DNA of 13,365 nucleotides, from NCBI GenBank assembly GCA_051305935.1, contig JBPPMG010000154.1, positions 1-13,365 on the forward strand, in the 5' to 3' direction. Both the position numbers and the translations under genes were made by a program. Of this stretch, positions 6,797-13,365 are shown one piece after another; position 1 is the first letter of the stretch, and each line of letters begins with the position of its first letter. The stretch is from JACPDH01 sp051305935. GTDB lineage: Bacteria > Acidobacteriota > Thermoanaerobaculia > Gp7-AA8. The notes below the pieces were generated by a model, which searched no databases, was not told where the DNA came from, and saw only the letters and a list, made by a program, of their open reading frames with translations.

Positions 6797-8271
6797 TCAG
6801 GAGATTGCTGGTTCCCAACCGCGGAGAGATCGCGGTACGGATCGCGCGAAGCTGTCGCGAGATGGGAATCACGTCGATACTCGCGTGCGCCGAGGACGAT
6901 CGCGCCACCGCGTTCGCGCGCTCCTTCGACGAAGTCGTGTCGCTCGGCGAAGGCGACGCGCGCGAGACCTACCTGAACGTCGAGAAGATCATCGATGCTG
7001 CCCGCGCGAGCGGCGCCGACGCGATCCATCCGGGGTACGGCTTCCTCTCGGAGCGCAAGTCGCTCGCGGTGGCGTGCGAGTCAGCAGGGGTGATCTTCAT
7101 CGGTCCGCGTCCCGACGCCATCGAGCTGATGGGCTCGAAGTCCGCGTCGCGCGCGCTGATGGAGAACCTCGGTGTACCTGTCGTGCCCGGTTATAGCGGC
7201 GAGGATCATTCCGACGCCGCGCTGATCCGGGAGTCCGAGCGTGTCGGCTTTCCGCTGCTTGTGAAAGCCTCCGCGGGCGGAGGCGGGAAGGGGATGAAGA
7301 TCGTCGCGGGCCCCGAGGAGCTGCCGCTCGCGATCGAGTCGGGACGCCGCGAAGCGCTGAAGGCCTTCGGAGACGACCGGCTGCTCATCGAGAGATACAT
7401 CGAGCGTCCTCGCCACATCGAGTTTCAGGTTTTCGGCGATGGCGAGGGAAACGTCATCCATCTCTTCGAGCGCGATTGCTCCATTCAGCGCCGCCATCAG
7501 AAGATCGTCGAGGAGTCCCCGGCGACTTCGTTCAGCGCCGAGCTGCGGGCTCGCATGGCGGACGCCGCGGTTCGTGCAGCCGCGGGCGTTCGCTACCGCA
7601 GCGCCGGAACGGTAGAGTTCATCCTCGACCGCGACGGCAGCTTCTACTTTCTCGAGATGAACACGAGGCTCCAGGTGGAGCACCCGGTTACGGAGATGGT
7701 GCTCGGGGTCGATCTCGTGCGGGCGCAGATCGAAGTCGCGCAGGGCAACCCGGTCCCGTGGCGGCAGGACGAGCTCGTCCAGCGCGGTCACGCGATCGAG
7801 TGCCGCATCTACGCCGAAGATCCCGACAACGGCTTCCTTCCGCAGACGGGCGAGGTGGCCTACTACCGCGAGCCTTCGGGCGCGGGAATCCGGGTCGATT
7901 CAGGCATCGAGGCCGGGAGCGTCGTGTCGGTGAAGTACGACCCGTTGCTCAGCAAGCTGATCGCGCACGCCGAAACACGCGAGCTCGCGATCGCCAGGCT
8001 CGGCCGGGCCCTCGACGAATACCGCATTCTCGGCACGAAGACGAACCTGCCGTACCTGCGGCGGATCGCCGGACACGCCGCCTGGGCTCGAGGCGAGGTC
8101 GGTACGCATTTCGTGGCGGAGCACGAGGCCGATCTCAAGCCGCGAGCGCTGGAAGGCGCAGTCGAGATTGCCGCTGTAATCTCGGCATCGGGAGCGAGCG
8201 CGCCTGCGAGAGGCGGTGGCCTCCGCGCAGTCGCGTCGGTCTGGGACACAATCGGCGAATTTCCAAGGTGA
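6781..8271 (+). CDS. Biotin carboxylase subunit of an acyl-CoA carboxylase, lacking a biotin-carrier domain
   Basis: Function: ATP-dependent carboxylation of biotin, the first half-reaction of acetyl-, propionyl- or methylcrotonyl-CoA carboxylases. Seen: 496 residues. The N-terminal domain has RRLLVPNRGEIAVRIA (7-22); the ATP-grasp domain has the glycine loop SAGGGGKGM (164-172), RDCSIQRRHQK (231-241) and the active-site block EMNTRLQVEHP (292-302) with Glu292, Asn294 and Arg296. The biotin-carboxylase C domain ends near 446. The remaining ~50 residues resemble the linker that leads into the BT domain of methylcrotonyl-CoA carboxylase alpha subunits, ending SVWDTIGEFPR. Those subunits continue for some 150-200 residues to a BCCP domain with an MKM lysine; here the gene stops. 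It overlaps the liuC-like gene by 16 bp, suggesting translational coupling. A TTG at 6793, overlapping the upstream stop, is an alternative start. Confidence 0.9.
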   Translation: MASRLIRRLLVPNRGEIAVRIARSCREMGITSILACAEDDRATAFARSFDEVVSLGEGDARETYLNVEKIIDAARASGADAIHPGYGFLSERKSLAVACESAGVIFIGPRPDAIELMGSKSASRALMENLGVPVVPGYSGEDHSDAALIRESERVGFPLLVKASAGGGGKGMKIVAGPEELPLAIESGRREALKAFGDDRLLIERYIERPRHIEFQVFGDGEGNVIHLFERDCSIQRRHQKIVEESPATSFSAELRARMADAAVRAAAGVRYRSAGTVEFILDRDGSFYFLEMNTRLQVEHPVTEMVLGVDLVRAQIEVAQGNPVPWRQDELVQRGHAIECRIYAEDPDNGFLPQTGEVAYYREPSGAGIRVDSGIEAGSVVSVKYDPLLSKLIAHAETRELAIARLGRALDEYRILGTKTNLPYLRRIAGHAAWARGEVGTHFVAEHEADLKPRALEGAVEIAAVISASGASAPARGGGLRAVASVWDTIGEFPR

Positions 8272-8307
8272 CGCGCAGCACATCTCGTGCGGCGCCAATT
8301 CTGGTTT

Positions 8308-8313
8308 AAGGAG
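8308..8313 (+). promoter_or_regulatory. Ribosome binding site fixing the start of the 66-residue gene
   Basis: AAGGAG lies 6 nt before the ATG at 8320. The frame is open up to a GTG at 8287, but that would put this strong site inside the gene. Confidence 0.65.
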
Positions 8314-8319
8314 CGAGCG

Positions 8320-8520
8320 ATGGTTGATCAGGAAGAGATGGAAGACGAAGAGTTCGAAAGTCAGCTCGAGCAGATGATCGTCGAGAACGGCATGCTCATC
8401 CAGGCGGTGATGAACATCCTGCTTCGGAAGGGCGTGATCACCGAGGATGAAGTTGACGGCGAGTTGGAGACTCTCTACAAGGAACTCGGCGACGAAGGCG
8501 ACGAGGCGGGCAGGGAATAG
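8320..8520 (+). CDS. Small acidic protein of unknown function
   Basis: I do not recognise a named family. Seen: 66 residues, 22 of them Asp or Glu and only 4 Lys or Arg. A central hydrophobic helix-forming stretch (QMIVENGMLIQAVMNILLRK, 18-37) is followed by GVITEDEVDGELETLYKEL (38-56), a 'turn plus second helix' pattern seen in many short bacterial helical proteins. There is no signal peptide and no cysteine, so it is probably a cytoplasmic helical hairpin acting through protein contacts. It lies 48 bp after the biotin carboxylase and 50 bp before the GWxTD gene, on the same strand. The strong Shine-Dalgarno and coherent start support a real gene. Confidence 0.75.
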   Translation: MVDQEEMEDEEFESQLEQMIVENGMLIQAVMNILLRKGVITEDEVDGELETLYKELGDEGDEAGRE

Positions 8521-8570
8521 GGGTCCCGTTCCACTGTTTGGTTTCGACGTATCTGCTTATTGGAGGATTC

Positions 8571-10148
8571 ATGAAGATCCGAAACATCATCCTTAGCCTC
8601 GTCGCGGTCGCGACGGTAGCGGAGACCGCTGGCGCAGCGCTTTCGAAGGACCTTGCCGAACAGGGCAAGGGTCCGATGTCGGTCTACATGACCAGGGAAG
8701 AGCAGCAGACCTGGAAGAAGCTCAAGAGTGACGAAGAAGCCAAGGCGTTCATCATGCTCTTCTGGGCGCGTCGCGATCCGACGCCGAACACGCCTCAGAA
8801 CGAGTTCGTCGACGAGGTGAAGGGGCGCGTGGCTTACGCCGACCAGTCGTTCACGACTGGACGCGGAAGCGGTTGGTCTTCCGATCGGGGCAAGATCCAC
8901 CTTCTCTTCGGTCCTCCGCTGCGTCGCGAGAGCGCGGGCGGCCCGCCGACGACCAACATCCAGACTCCTGGTGGCGGCGGCAGCGCCGCGATCACCGAGC
9001 GGACGGAAACGTGGGTTTACGAAAAGGAGCGTGTTCCCCAGTGGGCCGGCATGCCGATTTTCAAAGTCGCGTTCCGTGATGCCAACAGCAGCGGCGAATG
9101 GAAACTGGGACACGAGCCCGGCACGAACGTCGATGACCTGATGCAGAAGGCGATCGCGTCGTACATCGTCTCCCCCTCTCTCACGGTGGCCCCGGATTGG
9201 AGCGCGATCTCGCAGCAGCAGGCGGCCGCGGCTGCCGAGGCGACGCGCCTTGCGTCGCTCCAGGCTCCGGCACTGAAGGCCGAACTGAGCGACGACGTCA
9301 ACAAGCAGGCACTCGCAGCGTTCAAGGGCGCCGCGATGAGCCCGTACAAGGGCGCGTTCGTCACGACGGGCGAGTTCATGACCGTCGACGGGCACGGCTT
9401 CGTCGCGGCACAGCTTTACCTTTCGGGCGGCATGGGCCTGGCGGCCGATCAGGTCGTGACCTTCTTCGGCAGCGTGGAAGACTCGACCGGCAAAGTCGTC
9501 GGCGCGTTCGAGGAGAAGGCGACGCTTCGCGCGAATCGTCACGGCGACCTTTATCTCGATCGGTCGCTTCCGCTGACGGCGGGCAAGTACGTCTGCCTTC
9601 TCGGCATTCAGGCGAACGGGCAGGTCGTTGCGATCGCGAAGGGCGAAACGAACGTCGCCGGTCTGACGAAGGACGCGCCTTCGGTGTCCGACCTGATGCT
9701 TGCGAGTGCGGTCTACCCGATGACCGATGCTCAGCTCCCGGCGGATCCGTACGCGTTCGGCGGACTCAAGATCGTGCCCGAGGGCGACGGGACGTTTTTC
9801 ACCGACGACGAACTGTGGTTTCTCATCGAATTGAGGAATCCTGGAATCGATCCGACGACCAACTTGCCGAAGTTCCAGATGGGAGCAGAGGTCGAAGGCA
9901 TGGTCAACGGCAAGCCGAAGAAGATGAAGATGCCGCTGGCGCCCACGGACGCACAGCAGATCAAAGACACGCCGGGCCACTTCATACTTGGAACTTCGAT
10001 TCCGCTGTCGAAGCTTCCGATTTCCGACTATAAAATCAAGGTCAAGGTCATTGACTCGGTTCTGACCAAGACCTACGAGAAGGAAGGGAAGTTCTCGGTG
10101 TCACCCGCACCCGCGGCTCCCGCCGCGACCCCTGCACCTGCGCAGTAG
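8571..10148 (+). CDS. Secreted GWxTD-domain protein
   Basis: Seen: 525 residues. A signal peptide at about 1-22 (MKIRNIILSL..., cleavage near TAGAA) predicts export. The GWxTD domain follows: MTREEQQTWKKL at 40-51, FWARRDPTPNTPQNEF at 64-79, and the signature in the variant form GWSSDRGKIHLLFGPP at 101-116. The aromatic EERT-W-Y and F-DANSSGEW block ends the domain near residue 185. The C-terminal part (about 255-500) is rich in predicted beta strands and resembles carbohydrate- or partner-binding sandwich folds without a named family. The tail is an Ala/Pro-rich linker. Family knowledge: GWxTD proteins are common in Acidobacteriota, Bacteroidota and related phyla; their molecular role is not established. 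GGAGG stands 4 nt before this ATG; an earlier in-frame start at 8538 has none. Confidence 0.87.
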   Translation: MKIRNIILSLVAVATVAETAGAALSKDLAEQGKGPMSVYMTREEQQTWKKLKSDEEAKAFIMLFWARRDPTPNTPQNEFVDEVKGRVAYADQSFTTGRGSGWSSDRGKIHLLFGPPLRRESAGGPPTTNIQTPGGGGSAAITERTETWVYEKERVPQWAGMPIFKVAFRDANSSGEWKLGHEPGTNVDDLMQKAIASYIVSPSLTVAPDWSAISQQQAAAAAEATRLASLQAPALKAELSDDVNKQALAAFKGAAMSPYKGAFVTTGEFMTVDGHGFVAAQLYLSGGMGLAADQVVTFFGSVEDSTGKVVGAFEEKATLRANRHGDLYLDRSLPLTAGKYVCLLGIQANGQVVAIAKGETNVAGLTKDAPSVSDLMLASAVYPMTDAQLPADPYAFGGLKIVPEGDGTFFTDDELWFLIELRNPGIDPTTNLPKFQMGAEVEGMVNGKPKKMKMPLAPTDAQQIKDTPGHFILGTSIPLSKLPISDYKIKVKVIDSVLTKTYEKEGKFSVSPAPAAPAATPAPAQ

Positions 10149-10160
10149 CTGCATCTCTCC

Positions 10161-10186
10161 GGGGCGGGATCGCAAGGTCCCGCCCC
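10161..10186 (+). terminator. Stem-loop between the GWxTD gene and ribBA
   Basis: GGGGCGGGA (10161-10169) pairs perfectly with TCCCGCCCC (10178-10186) around an 8-nt loop, 12 bp after the GWxTD stop. No T tract follows, so it is not a textbook intrinsic terminator. It may slow polymerase, protect the 3' end or aid Rho. The ribBA start follows 24 bp later. Confidence 0.5.
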
Positions 10187-10210
10187 CGGGCAGTTCGAGA
10201 TCGGAACCCC

Positions 10211-11440
10211 ATGACCCATACGCTTCATGAAGTCTCAGATCCGTTCGTCACGGTCGACGAGGCGGCGGAGCTCTTCCGTCGCGGGCAGTTCGTGGTGATC
10301 GTCGACGACGAAGATCGGGAGAACGAGGGCGATCTCTGTCTCGCGGCCGAGAAAGTCAGCCCGGAGGCCATCAATTTCATGGCGACGCACGGCCGTGGGT
10401 TGATCTGCCTGACCCTTACCGAGGAGAGGTGCGACGAGCTCGAGCTTCCTCTGATGGTCGAGCACAATTCGGCGCCCTACGGGACGCAGTTCTGCGTTTC
10501 GATCGGATCGCGCGTCGGCGTCACGACCGGAATCTCGGCGCGAGACCGCGCGCATACCGTGCGCGTGGCGATCGATCCGGCGTCGAAGGCCAACGACCTC
10601 GTCCGTCCCGGCCACATCTTTCCGCTCCGCGCGCGCCGCGGCGGCGTGCTCAAGCGCGCCGGTCACACCGAGGCCTCGGTCGACCTCGCGAGGATCGCGG
10701 GTCTGATGCCCGCCGGCGTCATCTGCGAAGTGATGAACGAGGACGGCACGATGGCCCGCCTCCCGAACCTGCGCGATTTCGCGATCAGGCACGGGCTCAA
10801 GCTGATCACCGTCGCCGAGCTGATCAAGTACCGCATGCGGACCGAGAAGCACGTCCGGTGCGTTGCTGCGCCGCGCTTGCCGACGCAGTTCGGCGAGTTC
10901 CGCGCGTGCGCCTACAAGAGCGAGATCACGAACGAAGAGCACGTCGCGCTCGTGCTGGGCGAGATCGACGAGAACGACGAAGTGCTGGTCCGTGTTCACT
11001 CCGCCTGCCTCACCGGCGACGTGTTCGGCTCCTGCCGCTGCGATTGCGGCGCGCAGCTTCATCGAGCGCTCGACCGCATTGGCAGGGAGGGGAAGGGGAT
11101 CCTTCTCTATCTCCTCCAGGAAGGGCGCGGGATCGGCCTGCTGAACAAGCTGAAGGCGTACGTTCTTCAGGACCAGGGCGCCGATACGATCGAGGCGAAT
11201 GAGAAGCTCGGATTCGGGCCCGACATTCGTGAATACGGCACAGGGTCGCAGATTCTCCGCGATCTCGGCGTCCGGAAGATTCGGCTGATGACCAACAACC
11301 CGGCGAAGTACGTCGCCATCGAAGGCTACGGCCTCGAGATCGTCGAGCGGGTCCCGCTCGAGATCGCGCCTTCGAAAGAGACGCAGCGGTATCTCGAGGC
11401 CAAGAAAAAGAAGCTCGGACACATTCTCGAGCTCGTCTGA
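10211..11440 (+). CDS. ribBA: Bifunctional 3,4-dihydroxy-2-butanone-4-phosphate synthase / GTP cyclohydrolase II
   Basis: Function: both entry reactions of riboflavin synthesis, ribulose 5-phosphate to the four-carbon unit and GTP to the pyrimidine precursor. Seen: 409 residues, the usual fusion length. RibB domain (about 8-210): the acidic motif DDEDRENEGDL at 32-42, THGRGLICL at 59-67 and the GHTEASVDL block at 151-159. RibA domain (about 211-409): zinc ligands Cys266, Cys277 and Cys279 in CLTGDVFGSCRCDCGAQL, QEGRGIGLLNK at 303-313, the arginine-containing REYGTGSQIL at 340-349, and the GTP-site MTNNPAKY at 360-367. All key residues of both activities look intact. The Shine-Dalgarno is weak. 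The TDO-like gene starts 16 bp downstream. No FMN riboswitch is visible in the 62-bp leader; other rib genes are not in the window. Confidence 0.97.
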   Translation: MTHTLHEVSDPFVTVDEAAELFRRGQFVVIVDDEDRENEGDLCLAAEKVSPEAINFMATHGRGLICLTLTEERCDELELPLMVEHNSAPYGTQFCVSIGSRVGVTTGISARDRAHTVRVAIDPASKANDLVRPGHIFPLRARRGGVLKRAGHTEASVDLARIAGLMPAGVICEVMNEDGTMARLPNLRDFAIRHGLKLITVAELIKYRMRTEKHVRCVAAPRLPTQFGEFRACAYKSEITNEEHVALVLGEIDENDEVLVRVHSACLTGDVFGSCRCDCGAQLHRALDRIGREGKGILLYLLQEGRGIGLLNKLKAYVLQDQGADTIEANEKLGFGPDIREYGTGSQILRDLGVRKIRLMTNNPAKYVAIEGYGLEIVERVPLEIAPSKETQRYLEAKKKKLGHILELV

Positions 11441-11456
11441 GGAGAATCCCCCCGTA

Positions 11457-12158
11457 ATGGCGCAGCAGGGCCCGGTGCTCGAAGGCAGAGGCAGGACCGA
11501 CTACGAGCGGTACATCCGCACGGAGGAGCTCCTTTCGCTGCAGAAGGACGAGGCGAAGCTGGTCCATCCCGAGGAGCGGCTCTTCCAGATCACCCATCAG
11601 GCCGCGGAGCTGTGGCTCAAGCAGATCGATTTCGAGGTCGACCGTATCGCACGGCTGATCCGCGGGGGAAAGCTCGCGGAGGCGAGCGACCTCCTCGTTC
11701 GGTGCCGGATGGTTCTCGACCTGCTCCGCGACCAGATCGTGATTGTGGAGACGATGGCGCCGGCCGACTACCACGTCATTCGCCTGAGCGCCCTCGGCAA
11801 GGGGAGCGGGCAGGAGTCGCCCGGCTTCAACAAGCTACTTGACGTACGTCACAGACTCTGGCCGCCGTTCGAGGGAATCATGCGCGCGACGGGGGCGAGC
11901 CCGATCTCGATTCTTCGCGCTCCCCGAGAGCAGCACGAGTTGCACCGCCTTGCGCAGGCGCTCATGGATTACGACGCTGCATTCATGAAATGGAGGTACA
12001 CGCATCTGAGGCTCGCGCTCCGGATCATCGGTTCGCGGGTGAAGTCGCTGAAAGACGTTCCCGTCATGCAGTTGGAGGCGGGAACGAGGGAGCCAATGTT
12101 CGCGGAGCTGTGGGACGCGATCAGCGATTTGACGGACGAAACACGCTCGGAATATTAG
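11457..12158 (+). CDS. Tryptophan 2,3-dioxygenase family protein (short, divergent)
   Basis: Seen: 233 residues, all-helical, against about 280-300 for typical bacterial TDO. Matching landmarks: YERYIRTEELLSLQ (16-29), the distal-histidine motif ITHQAAELWLKQ with His47, ETMAPADYHVIR with Arg109 where TDO binds the substrate carboxylate, and FMKWRYTHLRLALRIIG with His183 as predicted heme ligand. The flexible GTGGSSG loop that follows in TDO and clamps tryptophan is missing; the sequence runs SRVKSLKDVPVM instead. The FQS-type motif near 117-123 is also altered (GSGQESP). Heme binding is therefore likely, but tryptophan cleavage to N-formylkynurenine is uncertain; the fold also includes heme-dependent aromatic hydroxylases. 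GGAG overlapping the ribBA stop is 12 nt upstream. The close spacing suggests co-transcription with ribBA; no kynurenine gene is nearby. Confidence 0.8.
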   Translation: MAQQGPVLEGRGRTDYERYIRTEELLSLQKDEAKLVHPEERLFQITHQAAELWLKQIDFEVDRIARLIRGGKLAEASDLLVRCRMVLDLLRDQIVIVETMAPADYHVIRLSALGKGSGQESPGFNKLLDVRHRLWPPFEGIMRATGASPISILRAPREQHELHRLAQALMDYDAAFMKWRYTHLRLALRIIGSRVKSLKDVPVMQLEAGTREPMFAELWDAISDLTDETRSEY

Positions 12159-12250
12159 TTCCGGGGGCTGGTTCTGTTTCGGTCGGCGGGTGTGTCTAAA
12201 GTGTTGAAGTGACTGCCACGAGAATGTTTCGGAATGCGGTCGGTTGCAGC

Positions 12251-12280
12251 TTGACGCTCAGCGCAACGGATCTCTATACT
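12251..12280 (+). promoter_or_regulatory. Sigma70-type promoter for the TPR lipoprotein-tonB operon
   Basis: TTGACG (12251-12256), an 18-bp spacer and TATACT (12275-12280): the best promoter match in the window, one mismatch in each hexamer. It lies 81 bp before the ATG of the lipoprotein gene, within the 202-bp gap after the TDO-like gene. An upstream in-frame start at 12244 would place the promoter inside the gene and is rejected. Confidence 0.65.
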
Positions 12281-12317
12281 CGCTGGCCACTGCCGCCTCG
12301 AACGGCAGCTGCCAGCG
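12281..12317 (+). promoter_or_regulatory. Stem-loop at the transcription start region
   Basis: CGCTGGC (12281-12287) pairs with GCCAGCG (12311-12317), and inside it CTGCCG (12290-12295) pairs with CGGCAG (12303-12308). A 2x2 internal loop separates the two stems, and the terminal loop is 7 nt. The structure begins right after the -10 element. It could be an operator for a dimeric repressor or, as RNA, a leader hairpin that stabilises the message. Confidence 0.5.
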
Positions 12318-12360
12318 GACGAATCAAACGTCTGCCGATAGCAGGGAGCTAGCGAACTTC

Positions 12361-13191
12361 ATGAAGAAATTGCTGTGTCTTTTGGGAGCCGGTGTGCTGA
12401 TGGCCTCGCTCACCGGTTGCGCGAAGGTCGAGGCGCGCATCGCCATCCGCCAGGGGAACGAGCACTATCAGGCTGAGAAGTACCCCGAGGCGTTGAAATA
12501 CTACGAGGAAGCTCGGCAACTCGACCCGAGTTTTCCCGATCTCGACCGCATGGTCGGCTACTGCAACGTAGGTATCTACGAGCCCGGAAACGACACGCCG
12601 GAGAACAATAAGTTCGCCGACACTGCCGTCGAAGAGCTTCAGAAGTACCTCAAGAAGCGGCCGAAGGACGAGGTGGCGCGCGAAGCGCTCATCAACCTCT
12701 TCCTCAACGCCGAGCGGACCACGCAGGCGATCGACTACTTCAAGGAGTACCTGAAGCAGAATCCGGCCGACCTGAATGCGGTGCGCTCGGTTGCGACCCT
12801 CTATGCCAAGTCCGGTGATTTCAACGAGTCGCTCAACTGGTACAAGAAGATCACGCTGCTCGACTCGAAGAATCCCGAGGCCTTCTACACGTACGGCGTC
12901 GTGTGCTACGAGAAAGTTGCCAAGAACCCGCCGGAGGACATTGCCGAGCGGATCGCCATCATCGAGATGGGCAGGGCTGCTCTGATCGAGGCGACGCGCC
13001 TGCGGGACAAGTACTTCGAAGCCCTCGTCTACATCAACCTGATGTACCGCGAGCATGCCAAGATCGAGCTCGACCCAACCAAGCAGGCTGAACTGCTGGC
13101 CGAGGCCGACACCTACCGTAATCAGGCGATCGAGATCGCCCGCGCGAAGAAGGCCGCTGAGAAGGCTGCCTCGGAAGCGCCGGCTAAGTAA
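12361..13191 (+). CDS. TPR-repeat lipoprotein
   Basis: Seen: 276 residues with a lipoprotein signal peptide, MKKLLCLLGAGVLMASLTGC, lipobox LTGC with Cys20 as the lipidation site. No Asp follows the cysteine (AKVEAR), consistent with outer-membrane sorting by the Lol rule known from enterobacteria. Tetratricopeptide repeats follow, roughly at 28-61 (AIRQGNEHYQAEKYPEALKY), 84-104, 105-137 and 139-172, with a more irregular helical part to 255 and a Lys/Ala-rich tail. Family knowledge: TPRs are protein-binding scaffolds. The TonB-type gene starts 15 bp downstream, so an envelope assembly or energised-transport accessory role is plausible but unproven. The ATG at 12361 is chosen because it begins the signal peptide; GGGAG stands 12 nt upstream. 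Its own promoter lies 5' of it. Confidence 0.88.
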   Translation: MKKLLCLLGAGVLMASLTGCAKVEARIAIRQGNEHYQAEKYPEALKYYEEARQLDPSFPDLDRMVGYCNVGIYEPGNDTPENNKFADTAVEELQKYLKKRPKDEVAREALINLFLNAERTTQAIDYFKEYLKQNPADLNAVRSVATLYAKSGDFNESLNWYKKITLLDSKNPEAFYTYGVVCYEKVAKNPPEDIAERIAIIEMGRAALIEATRLRDKYFEALVYINLMYREHAKIELDPTKQAELLAEADTYRNQAIEIARAKKAAEKAASEAPAK

Positions 13192-13206
13192 GGAAGCCAG
13201 ACTCCG

Positions 13207-13365
13207 ATGTTCGAAACTACGGTTGTCGAGTCGAAGAAGCACAAAGTCGGCATTCAGAAGTTCTTGACGCTCCCGGTGTCGATCGGGCTCCACGTGGTCG
13301 CAATTGGTGGCATGACGTTCGCGACGGTCTGGGACATCGATTTCCCGACGAACTCGCCTGCGCAG
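13207..13365 (+). CDS. TonB-type energy transducer, N-terminal part (cut by the window edge)
   Basis: Only 53 residues are present and the frame is open at the edge. Seen: a short basic cytoplasmic head (residues 1-18), then one membrane helix (about 19-42, KFLTLPVSIGLHVVAIGG...) and the start of a Pro-containing periplasmic stretch. The helix carries Ser25 and His29, the S-x3-H pattern that in TonB is needed for contact with ExbB/ExbD. Family knowledge: TonB passes proton-motive energy to outer-membrane receptors. The C-terminal domain that would confirm the call lies outside. GGAAG stands 10 nt before the ATG. Placement right after a TPR lipoprotein suggests one operon. Confidence 0.75.
   Translation, partial: MFETTVVESKKHKVGIQKFLTLPVSIGLHVVAIGGMTFATVWDIDFPTNSPAQ

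Noticed and set aside
8272..8319. Frameshifted remainder of the carboxylase (BT/BCCP domains)
   Set aside because: Only 48 bp lie before the next gene and no frame encodes a biotinylation motif; the domains are really absent here.
8475..9980. 501-codon minus-strand open frame opposite the GWxTD gene
   Set aside because: Same shadow effect; no domain, no signal peptide, and composition dominated by Arg, Asp and Leu.
10149..10210. FMN riboswitch ahead of ribBA
   Set aside because: The leader is 62 bp with a single GC stem-loop; the multi-stem conserved FMN aptamer does not fit.
12204..12232. A second promoter starting with TTGAAG
   Set aside because: No acceptable -10 at 16-18 bp; the TTGACG/TATACT pair downstream is far better.

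Overview
This is a high-GC bacterial chromosomal window of ordinary metabolic and envelope genes, most on the + strand, with two minus-strand genes at the left end. It best fits Acidobacteriota or a close relative. The reasons are a GWxTD-domain secreted protein, a TPR lipoprotein placed directly before a TonB-type energy transducer, the strong GC bias, and the mix of acyl-CoA and amino-acid catabolism genes. That placement is inferred from gene content only; no marker gene is present.

Left part (1-2482): the last codons of an unidentified + strand gene, then two minus-strand genes, a secreted DsbA/thioredoxin-fold protein (TTG start) and an MFS transporter. The 113-bp gap after the MFS gene separates it from the + strand genes and holds a possible pair of opposed promoters.

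Acyl-CoA operon (2483-5502): 3-hydroxybutyryl-CoA dehydrogenase (hbd), a crotonase (crt-like) and a DRE-TIM aldol-type synthase of the isopropylmalate/homocitrate/Re-citrate synthase family. The genes are tightly spaced and have good ribosome binding sites. The first two catalyse consecutive steps between acetoacetyl-CoA and crotonyl-CoA; the third enzyme's substrate is open.

Non-coding stretch (5503-6001): a 183-bp imperfect palindromic element whose 25-bp arms begin on the synthase stop codon, then tRNA-Leu(CAA) with encoded CCA, then about 115 bp in which I see nothing, and a sigma70-type promoter for the next gene.

Leucine-degradation-like pair and followers (6002-10148): a LiuC-type methylglutaconyl-CoA hydratase overlaps a biotin carboxylase that resembles the alpha subunit of methylcrotonyl-CoA carboxylase but stops just where the BT and biotin-carrier domains should begin. 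A 66-residue acidic protein and a secreted GWxTD protein follow in the same direction.

Right part (10161-13365): a stem-loop, bifunctional riboflavin gene ribBA, and a short divergent tryptophan-2,3-dioxygenase-family protein. After these comes a well-formed promoter with a strong stem-loop at its start region, which drives a TPR lipoprotein and the truncated start of a TonB protein.

No CRISPR array, transposase, phage gene or rRNA is seen. The most notable points are the truncated carboxylase subunit, the TDO homologue lacking its substrate loop, the unassigned DRE-TIM enzyme and the palindromic element between gene and tRNA.
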